From Paenibacillus_V sp046244365 (lineage in GTDB: Bacteria; Bacillota; Bacilli; Paenibacillales; NBRC-103111), in the NCBI RefSeq assembly GCF_046244365.1, contig NZ_CP176395.1:8246001-8310000 (forward strand): a stretch of 64,000 nucleotides of DNA, written 5' to 3'. Position 1 is the first letter of the stretch, and each line of letters begins with the position of its first letter. The notes below the pieces were generated by a model. It was given only the letters and a program-made list of their open reading frames with translations, was not told the DNA's origin and did not search any database. Shown in pieces: positions 43,167 to 52,322 of the stretch. The position numbers and the translations under genes are program-made.

Positions 43167-44798
43167 TTACTTGCTCTTGCTGTACCGGTCGTATGCCGCT
43201 TTGTACACCTTCAGGTACTCGGCAACGCCCATGTTCTTGACCGTATTCACGTATTTATCCCAGTCGTCCAGCGATGCCGCGCCCGTAATGAACTTCGCTT
43301 CCATCTCGCCGATGTAGGTGTGGATGTCGCTGCCCTTCGTTTTCATGAACTCGGACTCTTCTTCCGTGAAGTTGAAGTTGTACCACAGCTCTTTGATCGC
43401 GTGAGGCTGCGCTTTTTTGCCCGCTTCGACCGATTCCGGCAGCGTCTCCGATCCTTTGAAATACTTCTCCTGCACGTAGCCCGGGTAGCTTCCGCCCATC
43501 CAGGTCACGTACTTCGTCAGCGCTTGGTCCATCGTCAGGCCGCCCGGATTTTTCTTGATTTCGTCGATGTATTCGAGCTTGCCGTCCGCCGTTTTGTTAT
43601 AGCTGACGCCTTCTACGCCCATAAAGTAGAACTGCGCGCCTTCGTCGCCGTAGAAGTTGTCCATCCAGCGGATCGTCGCTTCCGGATTTTTATTTTTGTC
43701 CGTGATGACGAATGCGCCCGGCCATACCATCGGCACTTTGATGTGCGTATACAGCTGATCGCCGTTCGGCCCTTTTAAAGCGCCCAGGCCGAAGTATCCT
43801 TCGCCGTTGAATTGCGTTTTGGGATTCGGGTTGATGGTCGCACCGAGCACTCCCTTGCCGCCTTTGGCGTACAGCGCGTTGCCGTTCTGCGTGAACACGT
43901 CCTTGTCGATCAGCCCTTCCGCATAAAGCTTCCGGACATACTGCAGGACGCCTTTGAAATTATCGCTCAACCGGTAAAAACGCAGCTCGTTCGTTTTCGG
44001 ATCGACGTCGACATATTTATGGCCGAGTCCGCGCGTGCCGACGCCCCAGGCTCCCATGATTTGATCCATCAGAGGCCCGATGCCCGTTCCGCTGTACGGA
44101 ATTTCGTCCGCCTGTCCGTTCCCGTTCAGATCGGTCGTTTTCACGGCCTTCAAGTAGTTGTACAGCTCCTCCGTCGTCTGAGGCTCCTTCATGCCCAGCT
44201 TGTCCAGCCAATCCTTCTTCACCCAGAGCGGCGTCCCGATCAGCATCGGCAGAAATTCCGGGTTGTAGAAAGACGGGAAGGAATAGATGTTGCCGTCCGG
44301 CATCGTCAGCGCTTTGCGCAGGTCCGGGTACTTGTCCATCAGTTTCTTGAGATTCGGCGCGTACTTATCCAAGTAATCGTTCAGCTTCAGGAAAACGCCT
44401 TGACTGCCATACTTCATCAGATCGGCTGCAGGCACCCGTGCGGAATAGAACGCATCCGGATAGTCGCCGTTAGCCAGCGCCAAATTCCGTTTTTCCGTCA
44501 GGCTTTCGAACGGTACGAATTGGAAGTTGACCTTGATATTCGACTTCTTCGCGTATTCGCTCCATACGAGCCTGTCCTCGAACTTGTTGCTGCCGTTCGT
44601 CGCCGCAAGACCGGTAAAGAACGTCAGCTCCAGCGGCTCCTTCGCGATCGGCATGCCGCTCGCATTCAGGTATTGCGGCGTTTGGTCCTGCGCTCCCGTG
44701 GAAGCTGTATCCGAATCCTTCGTGTTCCCGCAGGCCGCGAGCAGACTGATGGCCATAACGGAGCTTACGGATAGTGCGGTCAATTGCTTGAATCTCAT
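43167..44798 (-). CDS. Sugar-type ABC transporter substrate-binding lipoprotein
   Basis: The 543-residue protein has a lipoprotein signal ending in LAAC (lipidated C23) and the long extracellular solute-binding architecture of the LplA group. It would capture oligosaccharides for the two permeases encoded upstream. Segments such as LELTFFTGLAATNGSNKFED and YNPEFLPMLIGTPLWVKKDW are typical. AGGAGG lies ten bases before the ATG. No ATP-binding gene is adjacent; LplB/LplC systems use a shared ATPase such as MsmX. Confidence 0.92.
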   Translation of the reverse strand: MRFKQLTALSVSSVMAISLLAACGNTKDSDTASTGAQDQTPQYLNASGMPIAKEPLELTFFTGLAATNGSNKFEDRLVWSEYAKKSNIKVNFQFVPFESLTEKRNLALANGDYPDAFYSARVPAADLMKYGSQGVFLKLNDYLDKYAPNLKKLMDKYPDLRKALTMPDGNIYSFPSFYNPEFLPMLIGTPLWVKKDWLDKLGMKEPQTTEELYNYLKAVKTTDLNGNGQADEIPYSGTGIGPLMDQIMGAWGVGTRGLGHKYVDVDPKTNELRFYRLSDNFKGVLQYVRKLYAEGLIDKDVFTQNGNALYAKGGKGVLGATINPNPKTQFNGEGYFGLGALKGPNGDQLYTHIKVPMVWPGAFVITDKNKNPEATIRWMDNFYGDEGAQFYFMGVEGVSYNKTADGKLEYIDEIKKNPGGLTMDQALTKYVTWMGGSYPGYVQEKYFKGSETLPESVEAGKKAQPHAIKELWYNFNFTEEESEFMKTKGSDIHTYIGEMEAKFITGAASLDDWDKYVNTVKNMGVAEYLKVYKAAYDRYSKSK

Positions 44799-44881
44799 GG
44801 GGTTGATTCCTCCTACGATTGGTATGACGCCCTAATGCTGTGAAGCCTAATAGGCATGAAGCCTTATATGCTAATAGGGTC

Positions 44882-45766
44882 TCAGCCCTTTATAGCCCCT
44901 ATCATTACACCCTTGACGAAATACTTTTGCAGCAGCGGATACAGCACCAGAATCGGCAAATTCGCGACGACGACGACGGCGTATTTGACCAGTTCCTCGT
45001 CCATGATCGTTTGGGCGTGCGAGCTGTCGCCGATGCTGACCATTTCCTCCATCTGCCCTTGAATCAGAATCTCGCGCAAAATCAGCTGAAGCGGATAAGC
45101 GCTCCGATCCGTCAAATAAATAAGCGCATTAAAGTACGCGTTCCAATGGCCGACGCTGTAGAACAGCACCATTACCGCCATGATCGGCATCGACAGCGGC
45201 AGCACGACCCGCCAGAGGATTTTCCAATCGGAGCAGCCGTCGATGGCCGCCGCCTCCTGAATCTCGTTCGGGATGCTCGACTGGAAGAACGTTCTCATGA
45301 TGATGATGTTCCAGATGGAAACAGCACTTGGGATAATGAGCGCCCAGAACGTATTCAGCATGCCGAGCTGTTTCACGAGCATATAGCTCGGAACGAGCCC
45401 CCCGCCGAAAAACATCGTAAACACCATCAGTCCCATCATGGCATTGCGTCCTGCAAAATCGCGTTTGGAGAGCGGGTACGCCGCCATAATGGTCATGACG
45501 AGGTTGATCGCCGTCCCCGCAGCGGTATAGAAAATCGTATTGCCGTAGCTGTTCAGCAGCTCCTTGTTGTCCAGCACTTTGCTGTAGCCCTTCCAGGTCA
45601 AATCCATGGGCAGCAGCCACATGTCCCCGTTCAGAACGTGCGCGGGGTTGCTGACGGACGCGCTCAGAACGAACACAAGCGGATATAGCACGATAAGCGA
45701 GACAACGGCGAGCAGCGCGATATTCACGCCGTCGAACCATTTGTCCCCCAAGCTTCGGGTTTCCAT
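44882..45766 (-). CDS. Carbohydrate ABC transporter permease (LplC/YtcP type)
   Basis: This 294-residue membrane protein has six predicted helices and the coupling loop EIQEAAAIDGCSDWKILWRV. The C-terminal KYFVKGVMIGAIKG is typical of the LplC/YtcP family. It pairs with the LplB-like permease encoded just upstream (11-base gap). AAGGAGG lies six bases before the ATG at 45766. Confidence 0.93.
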   Translation of the reverse strand: METRSLGDKWFDGVNIALLAVVSLIVLYPLVFVLSASVSNPAHVLNGDMWLLPMDLTWKGYSKVLDNKELLNSYGNTIFYTAAGTAINLVMTIMAAYPLSKRDFAGRNAMMGLMVFTMFFGGGLVPSYMLVKQLGMLNTFWALIIPSAVSIWNIIIMRTFFQSSIPNEIQEAAAIDGCSDWKILWRVVLPLSMPIMAVMVLFYSVGHWNAYFNALIYLTDRSAYPLQLILREILIQGQMEEMVSIGDSSHAQTIMDEELVKYAVVVVANLPILVLYPLLQKYFVKGVMIGAIKG

Positions 45767-45777
45767 GGGATTCCTCC

Positions 45778-46734
45778 TTACCACAGGCTTACTTGATTGA
45801 CTTTTTTGGCGATCCGGTTGACCGTCAGCAGCAGAATGAAATTGACCAACGAGTTAAACAGCCCCACCGCGGCGGAAAAGCTGTACTGCGCGCCCAAAAT
45901 ACCGCTCCGGTACACATACGTCGAGATGACGTCCGAGCTTTCGTTGTTCAGCGAGTTCTGCATCAGAAACACCTTCTCGAAGCCGACGCCCATCAGTGTC
46001 CCGATATTCAGAATGAGCAAAATGACGATGGTCGGACGAATCCCCGGCAAATTAACGTGCCAGATGCGCTGCAGCCGGGATGCGCCGTCCACCCTGGCCG
46101 CTTCGTGAAGCTGGGGGTCGATGCCGGCAAGCGCAGCCAGGTAAATGATCGAGCTCCAGCCCATTTGCTGCCAAACGCCAGACAATACGTAAACGGTTTT
46201 GAACCATTCGGGCTGCGTCATGAACGGAATCGGCTCGCCGCCGAGCGCTTTGATCGCCACATTGACGAGGCCGCTGTTCGGCGACAGGAACATCATCACC
46301 ATGCCGACGACGACAACGGTCGACAAGAAATGCGGCGCGTACGTCACCGTCTGTACGAACTTGCGGTAGCCCTTCAGACGCACCTCGTTAATCATCAGCG
46401 CCAAAATAATCGGCACAGGAAAGCCTACGGCCAGCTCGTACAAGCTGATCCCCAGCGTGTTCCGGATGAGCCGCCAAAAGAAATAGCTCTCGAAGAACCG
46501 GTTAAAATGCTTGAAGCCGACCCAGGGGCTCCCCCAAATGCCCTTGGTGGCGATAAAATTTTTGAAGGCGATCTGAACCCCGTACATCGGCCAATAGTGA
46601 AAAACGAGAAAATAGACAAGGACGGGCGCAATCAGCAAATAGAGCTGCCAATGCTTGCGGAGCGCCCTAATTACCGCACTTCGTCTTTTTCTGACCGTCA
46701 CTGCCGGCATTTGCCGGGCATGTGCCTGTTCCAA
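45778..46734 (-). CDS. Carbohydrate ABC transporter permease (LplB type)
   Basis: This protein of about 318 residues has six predicted helices, YWPMYGVQIAFKNFIATKGI near the first helix and the coupling loop HEAARVDGASRLQRIWHVNL. It is the first gene of a three-gene importer. A TTG at 46734 is preferred as start because AAGGAGG lies eight bases upstream; an internal ATG at 46710 has no such site. The sugar is unknown. No regulator is adjacent. Confidence 0.9.
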   Translation of the reverse strand: MEQAHARQMPAVTVRKRRSAVIRALRKHWQLYLLIAPVLVYFLVFHYWPMYGVQIAFKNFIATKGIWGSPWVGFKHFNRFFESYFFWRLIRNTLGISLYELAVGFPVPIILALMINEVRLKGYRKFVQTVTYAPHFLSTVVVVGMVMMFLSPNSGLVNVAIKALGGEPIPFMTQPEWFKTVYVLSGVWQQMGWSSIIYLAALAGIDPQLHEAARVDGASRLQRIWHVNLPGIRPTIVILLILNIGTLMGVGFEKVFLMQNSLNNESSDVISTYVYRSGILGAQYSFSAAVGLFNSLVNFILLLTVNRIAKKVNQVSLW

Positions 46735-47148
46735 AACGTATTCCTCCTTAACTTTCCATTCACACTCACGATGCGAAATCCGGCGGCAATGCAAAAAGAC
46801 GATAGATTAACCAAAAGTCAAAGGCGCCGTCCCGTTTGTACGGAAACCGCCGCTTTCCTTTTGGGGTTTTCTCATCGTCTCCACCCAAAACATTATTCAA
46901 TTGTCCGACGCTCTCTGCCGCAAGCTTGCTGCAATCGAAAGAACGTCTTTCTCTTCCCGGCCGACCCGATCATGGGTGCCGCCCGTTCCGAATACGCACT
47001 GCCGGTTACTCCGGCTGCATAAAAAGCTCTCGTGGTGTATGACATTGATGTTGCGCCTAGTAAAAGCTTAACGCCCGACTATTAGCGGAAGATCAATTGG
47101 ACGTGAAGAAATTGTAAAGGCCGGCTGCGCGCGCAGCCGGCCGACCGG
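46735..47148. other. Intergenic region upstream of the lplB-type gene
   Basis: No recognisable gene. It should hold the promoter of the ABC-importer operon on the minus strand. The helicase terminator lies at the right-hand end. I found no convincing cre site by eye. Confidence 0.35.
47112..47143 (-). terminator. Possible terminator of the helicase gene
   Basis: GGCCGGCTGCGC and GCGCAGCCGGCC form a perfect 12-bp palindrome just after the helicase stop. Only a short T run follows on the minus strand, so efficiency is uncertain. Confidence 0.55.
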
Positions 47149-49437
47149 TTAGGCATCCGCAGCCGGCTCCAACAGCCCCAGCTCCACGCATGCTTCTATA
47201 GAGAGAACCTTCATGCCCGTCTTAAACCGGATATGGATAAAGTCGCCTTCGAGCTTCTCCACTTCCCCCCGGCCGAACGCCCGATGGGTGATGGCCGTCC
47301 GCGGGGTCAGCCGCGAACGGTGCTTGATCGCGTTCGGATTGTACGCCGCCTTCGGCTTCGCAGCCTTCGACACGCGAGGCGCCGCGGTGCTGCCGCCTTT
47401 GGGCTTGTATGAGGATAGCTTGGCGTCCTCTACCCGTTTCCCGGAGCCTTGACCGGCAGCAGCCGGCTTCGGAGGATCTTGGATGTGACGAACATTGGTC
47501 ATAAACCGAGATTCCCTTACTTTAACGCCGTCCCTCGTGCCGTATGCCAGCAGCTCCAAGTGCGTTTTAGCCCGCGTCATGCCGACATAGAAAAGGCGGA
47601 CCGCCTCCTCCATATCGTCCCTGTTGCCGTCCTCCAGCTTCTTGATATCCTCGCTCGACGGGATGATGCCGTCGATCAGGTCGATCATAAACACGCGCTC
47701 GAACTCGAGGCCCTTGGCGCTGTGGAAGGTAGAAAGCGTGACGGCATTCGCTTGTTTGTTGAACCGGGATGTTTTCAAGGCCGACGCCAGATGATTCAGC
47801 CTATTCGCGAAATCCTCCATCGCCGCGAGACCGTCCGCAATCTCCTCCAGCGTGTTCATGATGCCGATCAAATACTCCTTGCGAAAGCCGAACCGCTCGC
47901 ACATCTTCTCAATCGCTTTCTCGTAGCCGAGCTTCAGGCGCACGGTGCGAATGACGTGTAGAGGCGCAGCGCCTTTCAACTGCTCGAAAGCTTCCTTCAC
48001 TTCCGGCAGCAGCTTGACCTGGTAATCCTGCAGCGGAACGTAGCGCAGCAAGTTGTCGAATACGGATTCCCCGTTATCGATTTCCTTGAGCGCGGCCATC
48101 TGCTTTTTCGTAATGTAGCCGCTGCACTTCGTATGGATTTTTTCGAGAATGTCGGAACGTTTGTCCGTATACGTCATCCGCATGAAATTCAGGATGTCCT
48201 CCACGACCCAATGGGAGAAGAAACGGTTGTCTCCGTCCTTCATGTAGAAGGGAATGCCGGCACGGTCGAACGCGTTCATCAGCGAGATGGAGGACGAATT
48301 GTTCCGGTACAGCACGGCAGCTTCCCGGAGATTGTCCAGCCCGGACAACTGCCCGACCAAATAGCCGGCCTGTCCGTTATAATCCGTCAGGGTTTGCAGA
48401 ACGATCGGCTTGTGCCGGGGATTCTCGGTAAACATGTTTTTGTCGTACCTGTTTTTGTTGCGCTTAATGAAACGGTTTGCGACCTCCACCACGTTCTTCG
48501 ACGACCGGTAGTTTTGCTCCATTTTCAAAATCGCGGCCGAAGGATATGTTTTCTTGAAATCGAGCAGGTACTGCGGCTCCGCGGCCCGCCACGTATAGAT
48601 GCTCTGATCGTCGTCCGCGACCACGCATAAATTGCCGTGCGCCTCCACCAGCTTCGCGATAATCGCATGCTGTACGAGCGACGTATCCTGGCTTTCGTCC
48701 GTCAGCACATAGTCGTACCGGCGCTGGTAACGCCGCTTCAGCTCCGCATCCTTGGCAAGCGCTTCGTTGGCAACGGTAAGCATATCGTCGTAATCGACCA
48801 GCAGCTTGTCCGCGCCCGACCGCTTGAACGTCTCGTACTCCTTCAGCAATCGCTCGGCCTGCGGCACGTCGCACTTCACCTCGGACCATCTGTCCGGAGG
48901 AAGCCCTTTGTTTTTGACAAAGCTGACATAAGAGGTCAACTCGTCCATCTGATCGTCGGTAATCGTTTCCCCGGCAACCCTTTTATATAAGTCGCGCAAA
49001 ATCAGCTTCTTGTGCAAAGGCAGCGCGCCGGGATCGGACTCCCCGTCCTCTTCCGTGTCGATGTCGCCTTCAATAATCCGGTATGCCGTTCCCGTCCGGC
49101 GAAAATGCTCCCGCATGATGTCGAAGGCCAAGCTGTGAATCGTCGAAAAGTTCGCCCCGCCTCCCGGACGACCCGGGAAAAAGCGCTCAAACCGCTCCTT
49201 CATGTCCTGGGCCGACGCCCGGCTGAACGTAACGGCTTTGATTCGCTTCGGATCGACGCCCTTCTCTTCTAGCAGATAGCCGATTCTCATAATGATCGTG
49301 CTCGTTTTGCCCGACCCGGGGGAGGCTAGCAGCAGCAAAGGCCCTTCGGTATGAAGCACCGCCTGCTTCTGCACCGAGTTGAGCGCAATGCCCGTTTCCT
49401 TCATCTTGCGAACAAAAAAGTGTTCGTTCTCGCGCAT
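47149..49437 (-). CDS. UvrD/PcrA-type superfamily 1 helicase
   Basis: This 762-residue helicase has Walker A ASPGSGKTS (about residues 38-46), motif Ia SRASAQDM, DESQDTS (the DExQ motif), motif III DDDQSIYTWRAA, motif IV QNYRSS, motif V STFHSAKGLEFERVF and motif VI FYVGMTRAK. A C-terminal Tudor-like PcrA domain follows a Pro/Lys-rich linker (HRAFGRGEVEKLEGDFIHIRF). It unwinds 3'-tailed DNA and probably acts in repair. The main PcrA usually stands beside ligA; it does not here, so this is likely a paralogue. GAAGGATA precedes the start. Confidence 0.92.
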   Translation of the reverse strand: MRENEHFFVRKMKETGIALNSVQKQAVLHTEGPLLLLASPGSGKTSTIIMRIGYLLEEKGVDPKRIKAVTFSRASAQDMKERFERFFPGRPGGGANFSTIHSLAFDIMREHFRRTGTAYRIIEGDIDTEEDGESDPGALPLHKKLILRDLYKRVAGETITDDQMDELTSYVSFVKNKGLPPDRWSEVKCDVPQAERLLKEYETFKRSGADKLLVDYDDMLTVANEALAKDAELKRRYQRRYDYVLTDESQDTSLVQHAIIAKLVEAHGNLCVVADDDQSIYTWRAAEPQYLLDFKKTYPSAAILKMEQNYRSSKNVVEVANRFIKRNKNRYDKNMFTENPRHKPIVLQTLTDYNGQAGYLVGQLSGLDNLREAAVLYRNNSSSISLMNAFDRAGIPFYMKDGDNRFFSHWVVEDILNFMRMTYTDKRSDILEKIHTKCSGYITKKQMAALKEIDNGESVFDNLLRYVPLQDYQVKLLPEVKEAFEQLKGAAPLHVIRTVRLKLGYEKAIEKMCERFGFRKEYLIGIMNTLEEIADGLAAMEDFANRLNHLASALKTSRFNKQANAVTLSTFHSAKGLEFERVFMIDLIDGIIPSSEDIKKLEDGNRDDMEEAVRLFYVGMTRAKTHLELLAYGTRDGVKVRESRFMTNVRHIQDPPKPAAAGQGSGKRVEDAKLSSYKPKGGSTAAPRVSKAAKPKAAYNPNAIKHRSRLTPRTAITHRAFGRGEVEKLEGDFIHIRFKTGMKVLSIEACVELGLLEPAADA

Positions 49438-49885
49438 CGCTTACTATCCTTCCGTTCGTTTGCTTTCCGATTCTATTAATAGGTTGGCATTCCGCCGACT
49501 AATCCGTCTATAGTCTCATTATAAACCAAGACCCGCCGCCAATATCCGATGATTTTACCGAATGCCGCTTTCCTTGCGGGAAAAAAGCCAAAAGCCGTCA
49601 AAGCCGGCCCGGCATGGCGTTTTTTTGCTGAAGCGGCATTTATGCGCGCCTTCCGGGGAATACCAGATAACAAGGATTTACCGAGATTACTTTCTGATAA
49701 ATCAAAAATAACCGCCATACCGCGTCTTTGATGCCTGGTCTTTGCCGAGCATGCAACAAGCAGCAGAGGATACATAATTTGACATTTGATACAAATCGTA
49801 AACGCATTTTCACAATTTATTAAAAAATTCGCTGCAAGTTTATTATATAATAAGGTCAAGAGCTACACGTTAAGAGGTGCAAGGA
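49438..49885. other. Divergent intergenic region upstream of the LytTR gene
   Basis: No gene is recognisable in these 448 bases. TATAAT at 49846-49851 is a good -10 for the LytTR gene, but the -35 is poor, so the promoter may need an activator. The helicase promoter, on the other strand, should lie near 49450-49520. Confidence 0.45.
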
Positions 49886-50527
49886 ATGGAATTTTCAATG
49901 GAATCCCTTTTGGAGACGATTGGCGAGTTGTTTTCAGATGAAGCGTCCATTGCCGTATCGGATTTGCATACATACAAGTACTACCGCCCCAGTAAACGAA
50001 TCGACCTCAAAATCAAAGTAGGCGATCCCGTCAAAGAGGGCACCATTACTTACAAAGCTCTGGCCACCAAACAAAAAGTAGCCGAATTCATCGATCGCGA
50101 CATTTTCGGCGTTCCTTATTACGGCATGGCCGCTCCGCTCATGCGCGACGGCAAGCTCCAAGGCTCCGTATCCGCTATTTTCCCCACACTGACGAACGGC
50201 AAGGCGGTCATCACGATCCGGTACAACGACGGATGGATCCCGCTTCCTTTTCCGGAAGTCATGTACTTGGAGGCAAGCGACCGCAAAACGAAAGTCGTCA
50301 GCGAACGCGTTACCGGCACCCATAAATACACGCTGAACGAATTCGATTTTTTGCTGCCGAAAGATTATTTTGTCCGCTGCCACCGTTCATTCATTGTCAA
50401 CATTAATCACATCAAAGAAATTTATCCCGACACCCACTCGACCCTAGTGTTGATTATGAGGAACAAGACGAAAATTACCGTTAGCCAAACCTATACCAGC
50501 TATTTTCGCAAATTGCTTGGTTTTTGA
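49886..50527 (+). CDS. LytTR-type regulator with an N-terminal PAS-like sensor
   Basis: The 213-residue product has an N-terminal domain (about 1-105) that looks like a PAS/cache-type sensor (YKYYRPSKRIDLKIKVGDPV, DIFGVPYYGMAAPLMRDGKL) and a C-terminal LytTR DNA-binding domain (about 115-213; VMYLEASDRKTKVVSE, FVRCHRSFIVNINHIKEI). There is no receiver domain, so it is a one-component regulator. AGAGGTG lies six bases before the ATG at 49886. It is followed 200 bases later by a CoA transferase gene and may control it. Confidence 0.85.
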   Translation: MEFSMESLLETIGELFSDEASIAVSDLHTYKYYRPSKRIDLKIKVGDPVKEGTITYKALATKQKVAEFIDRDIFGVPYYGMAAPLMRDGKLQGSVSAIFPTLTNGKAVITIRYNDGWIPLPFPEVMYLEASDRKTKVVSERVTGTHKYTLNEFDFLLPKDYFVRCHRSFIVNINHIKEIYPDTHSTLVLIMRNKTKITVSQTYTSYFRKLLGF

Positions 50528-50725
50528 CGGTTTTCTCTTCTTCATGCCCAAAAAATAAGCTTTCATCCGTTTTTTTGCCCATTTCATCCGAAAATTTCTC
50601 TTTAGAAAAGCACATGGATTAAAATGATCCTAAAAGTCTGTATCCTAATTCTAAACATTTTGTAAATGATTCCAAAGCTTAACAAATGGATTGTAAAAAA
50701 GTCATAAAAACGGGAGTAGAGTTCA

Positions 50726-52240
50726 ATGGAGAGCGTTTACAGCCGTATTCGTAATGAGAACCTTCATAGCCGGGTAGTCTCTGCAGAAGAAGCAGCGTCC
50801 TGGATTCAAGACGGAATGACACTCGGACTTAGCGGTTTTACCCGCGCGGGAGATGCGAAAGCCGTTCCGCTTGCGCTCGTTGAGCGTGCGAAGACCGACC
50901 CCCTTAAAGTAAACCTGTTTACGGGCGCTTCGCTTGGCGGCGACACCGACAGGCTGTTCGCCGAGGTAGGTATGATCAACAAACGTCTGCCTTTCCAAGC
51001 CGATGCTACCATGCGCAAGAAAATCAATAAGGGCGAATTCTACTTCTATGACCAGCATCTTTCCCATACGTCCGAAATGCTGCGCGCCGGAACGCTTCCC
51101 GCTATCGATTTCGCGATCTTGGAAGCCATTGCCATCACCGAAGACGGCATGATTATTCCGACGACATCGACAGGAAACAACCTGGCGTTCGCGCAAAGCG
51201 CGAAGTCCATCATTGTTGAAATCAATACAGCGCAATCTCCGCTTCTGGAAGGCGTTCACGATCTGTACGCGCCAGGCAAGCAAGGAGAACGCGAGCCGGT
51301 TCCCGTACTGAACCCGCAAAGCCGGATCGGCGATGTAGGCATCAAGGTCGACTTGGATCGCATTCGCGGAATCGTCTTCACCAACCAGGAAGATTCCCCG
51401 TCCACGATTTTTGAGCCGGACGAAGAGACGAACATCATCGCCCAGCATCTGACCACTTTCCTTCGCAAAGAAGTGGAAGCAGGACGTTTAACGAACAGCC
51501 TCGCCCCTCTTCAATCCGGTATCGGTTCCGTAGCCAATGCGGTCTTGTCCGGAATGGTAAATTCCGAGTTTCATGATTTGACCGTATATTCGGAAGTTCT
51601 TCAGGATGCCGTGTTCGAGTTGATGGACGCCGGCAAAGTGAAATTCGCTTCCTGCTGTTCCATTACGCTTTCGGCTCCGATGATGCAGAAAGTGTTCAAC
51701 AACCTGGAGCAGTACCGCGATAAGCTGATTATGCGTCCGCAAGAAATTTCCAACCACCCAGAGGTTATTCGCCGTATGGGATTGATCGCGATCAACACCG
51801 CGCTCGAATTCGACATTTACGGAAACGTGAACTCAACTCATGTCTCCGGTACGCATATGATGAACGGTATCGGCGGTTCAGGCGACTTTGCCCGGAATTC
51901 CCGGATTTCGATTTTCGTAACGAAATCGATCGCGAAGGACGGCGCTATTTCGAGTATCGTCCCTATGGTATCTCACGTCGATCATACGGAGCATGACGTC
52001 CAAGTCGTCGTTACGGAGCAAGGCTATGCGGATCTCCGCGGATTGGCCCCAAGAGAGCGTGCATTGCTCATTATCGAGAACTGCGTTCACCCTCTGTACA
52101 AAGAACAACTTCGTGCATACTACGAAGAAGCTCTTACCAGAGGCGGACAAACGCCTCACGTTCTGGAAAAGGCGCTTTCGTGGCACACGAACTACATGCA
52201 AACGGGAACCATGCAGCACAAAGTTGCAGAGCTGGCTTAA
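50726..52240 (+). CDS. Acetyl-CoA hydrolase/acetate CoA-transferase family protein
   Basis: The 504-residue class I CoA transferase has E290 in YSEVLQDAVFELMD, at the position of the catalytic Glu of the succinyl-CoA:acetate transferase AarC. Other family segments are LFTGASLGG, LQSGIGSVANAVLSG, NTALEFDIYGNVNSTHVSG and VTEQGYADLRGLAPRERA. It moves CoA between short acids such as acetate, propionate and succinate. GGGAGT precedes the ATG. It is preceded on the same strand by the LytTR regulator. The preferred acid cannot be read from sequence. Confidence 0.92.
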   Translation: MESVYSRIRNENLHSRVVSAEEAASWIQDGMTLGLSGFTRAGDAKAVPLALVERAKTDPLKVNLFTGASLGGDTDRLFAEVGMINKRLPFQADATMRKKINKGEFYFYDQHLSHTSEMLRAGTLPAIDFAILEAIAITEDGMIIPTTSTGNNLAFAQSAKSIIVEINTAQSPLLEGVHDLYAPGKQGEREPVPVLNPQSRIGDVGIKVDLDRIRGIVFTNQEDSPSTIFEPDEETNIIAQHLTTFLRKEVEAGRLTNSLAPLQSGIGSVANAVLSGMVNSEFHDLTVYSEVLQDAVFELMDAGKVKFASCCSITLSAPMMQKVFNNLEQYRDKLIMRPQEISNHPEVIRRMGLIAINTALEFDIYGNVNSTHVSGTHMMNGIGGSGDFARNSRISIFVTKSIAKDGAISSIVPMVSHVDHTEHDVQVVVTEQGYADLRGLAPRERALLIIENCVHPLYKEQLRAYYEEALTRGGQTPHVLEKALSWHTNYMQTGTMQHKVAELA

Positions 52241-52258
52241 GCCGGTCTAACCCATACG

Positions 52259-52303
52259 AACGCCAGTCATCCAGCCTTATCGGCTAGATGGCTGGCGTTT
52301 TTC
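52259..52303 (+). terminator. Terminator of the CoA-transferase gene
   Basis: AACGCCAG and CTGGCGTT arms, with an inner pair CAGCC/GGCT, end in five T. It lies just after the CoA-transferase stop. Confidence 0.9.
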
Positions 52304-52322
52304 ATTTGAAGCGCCTTGGCGG

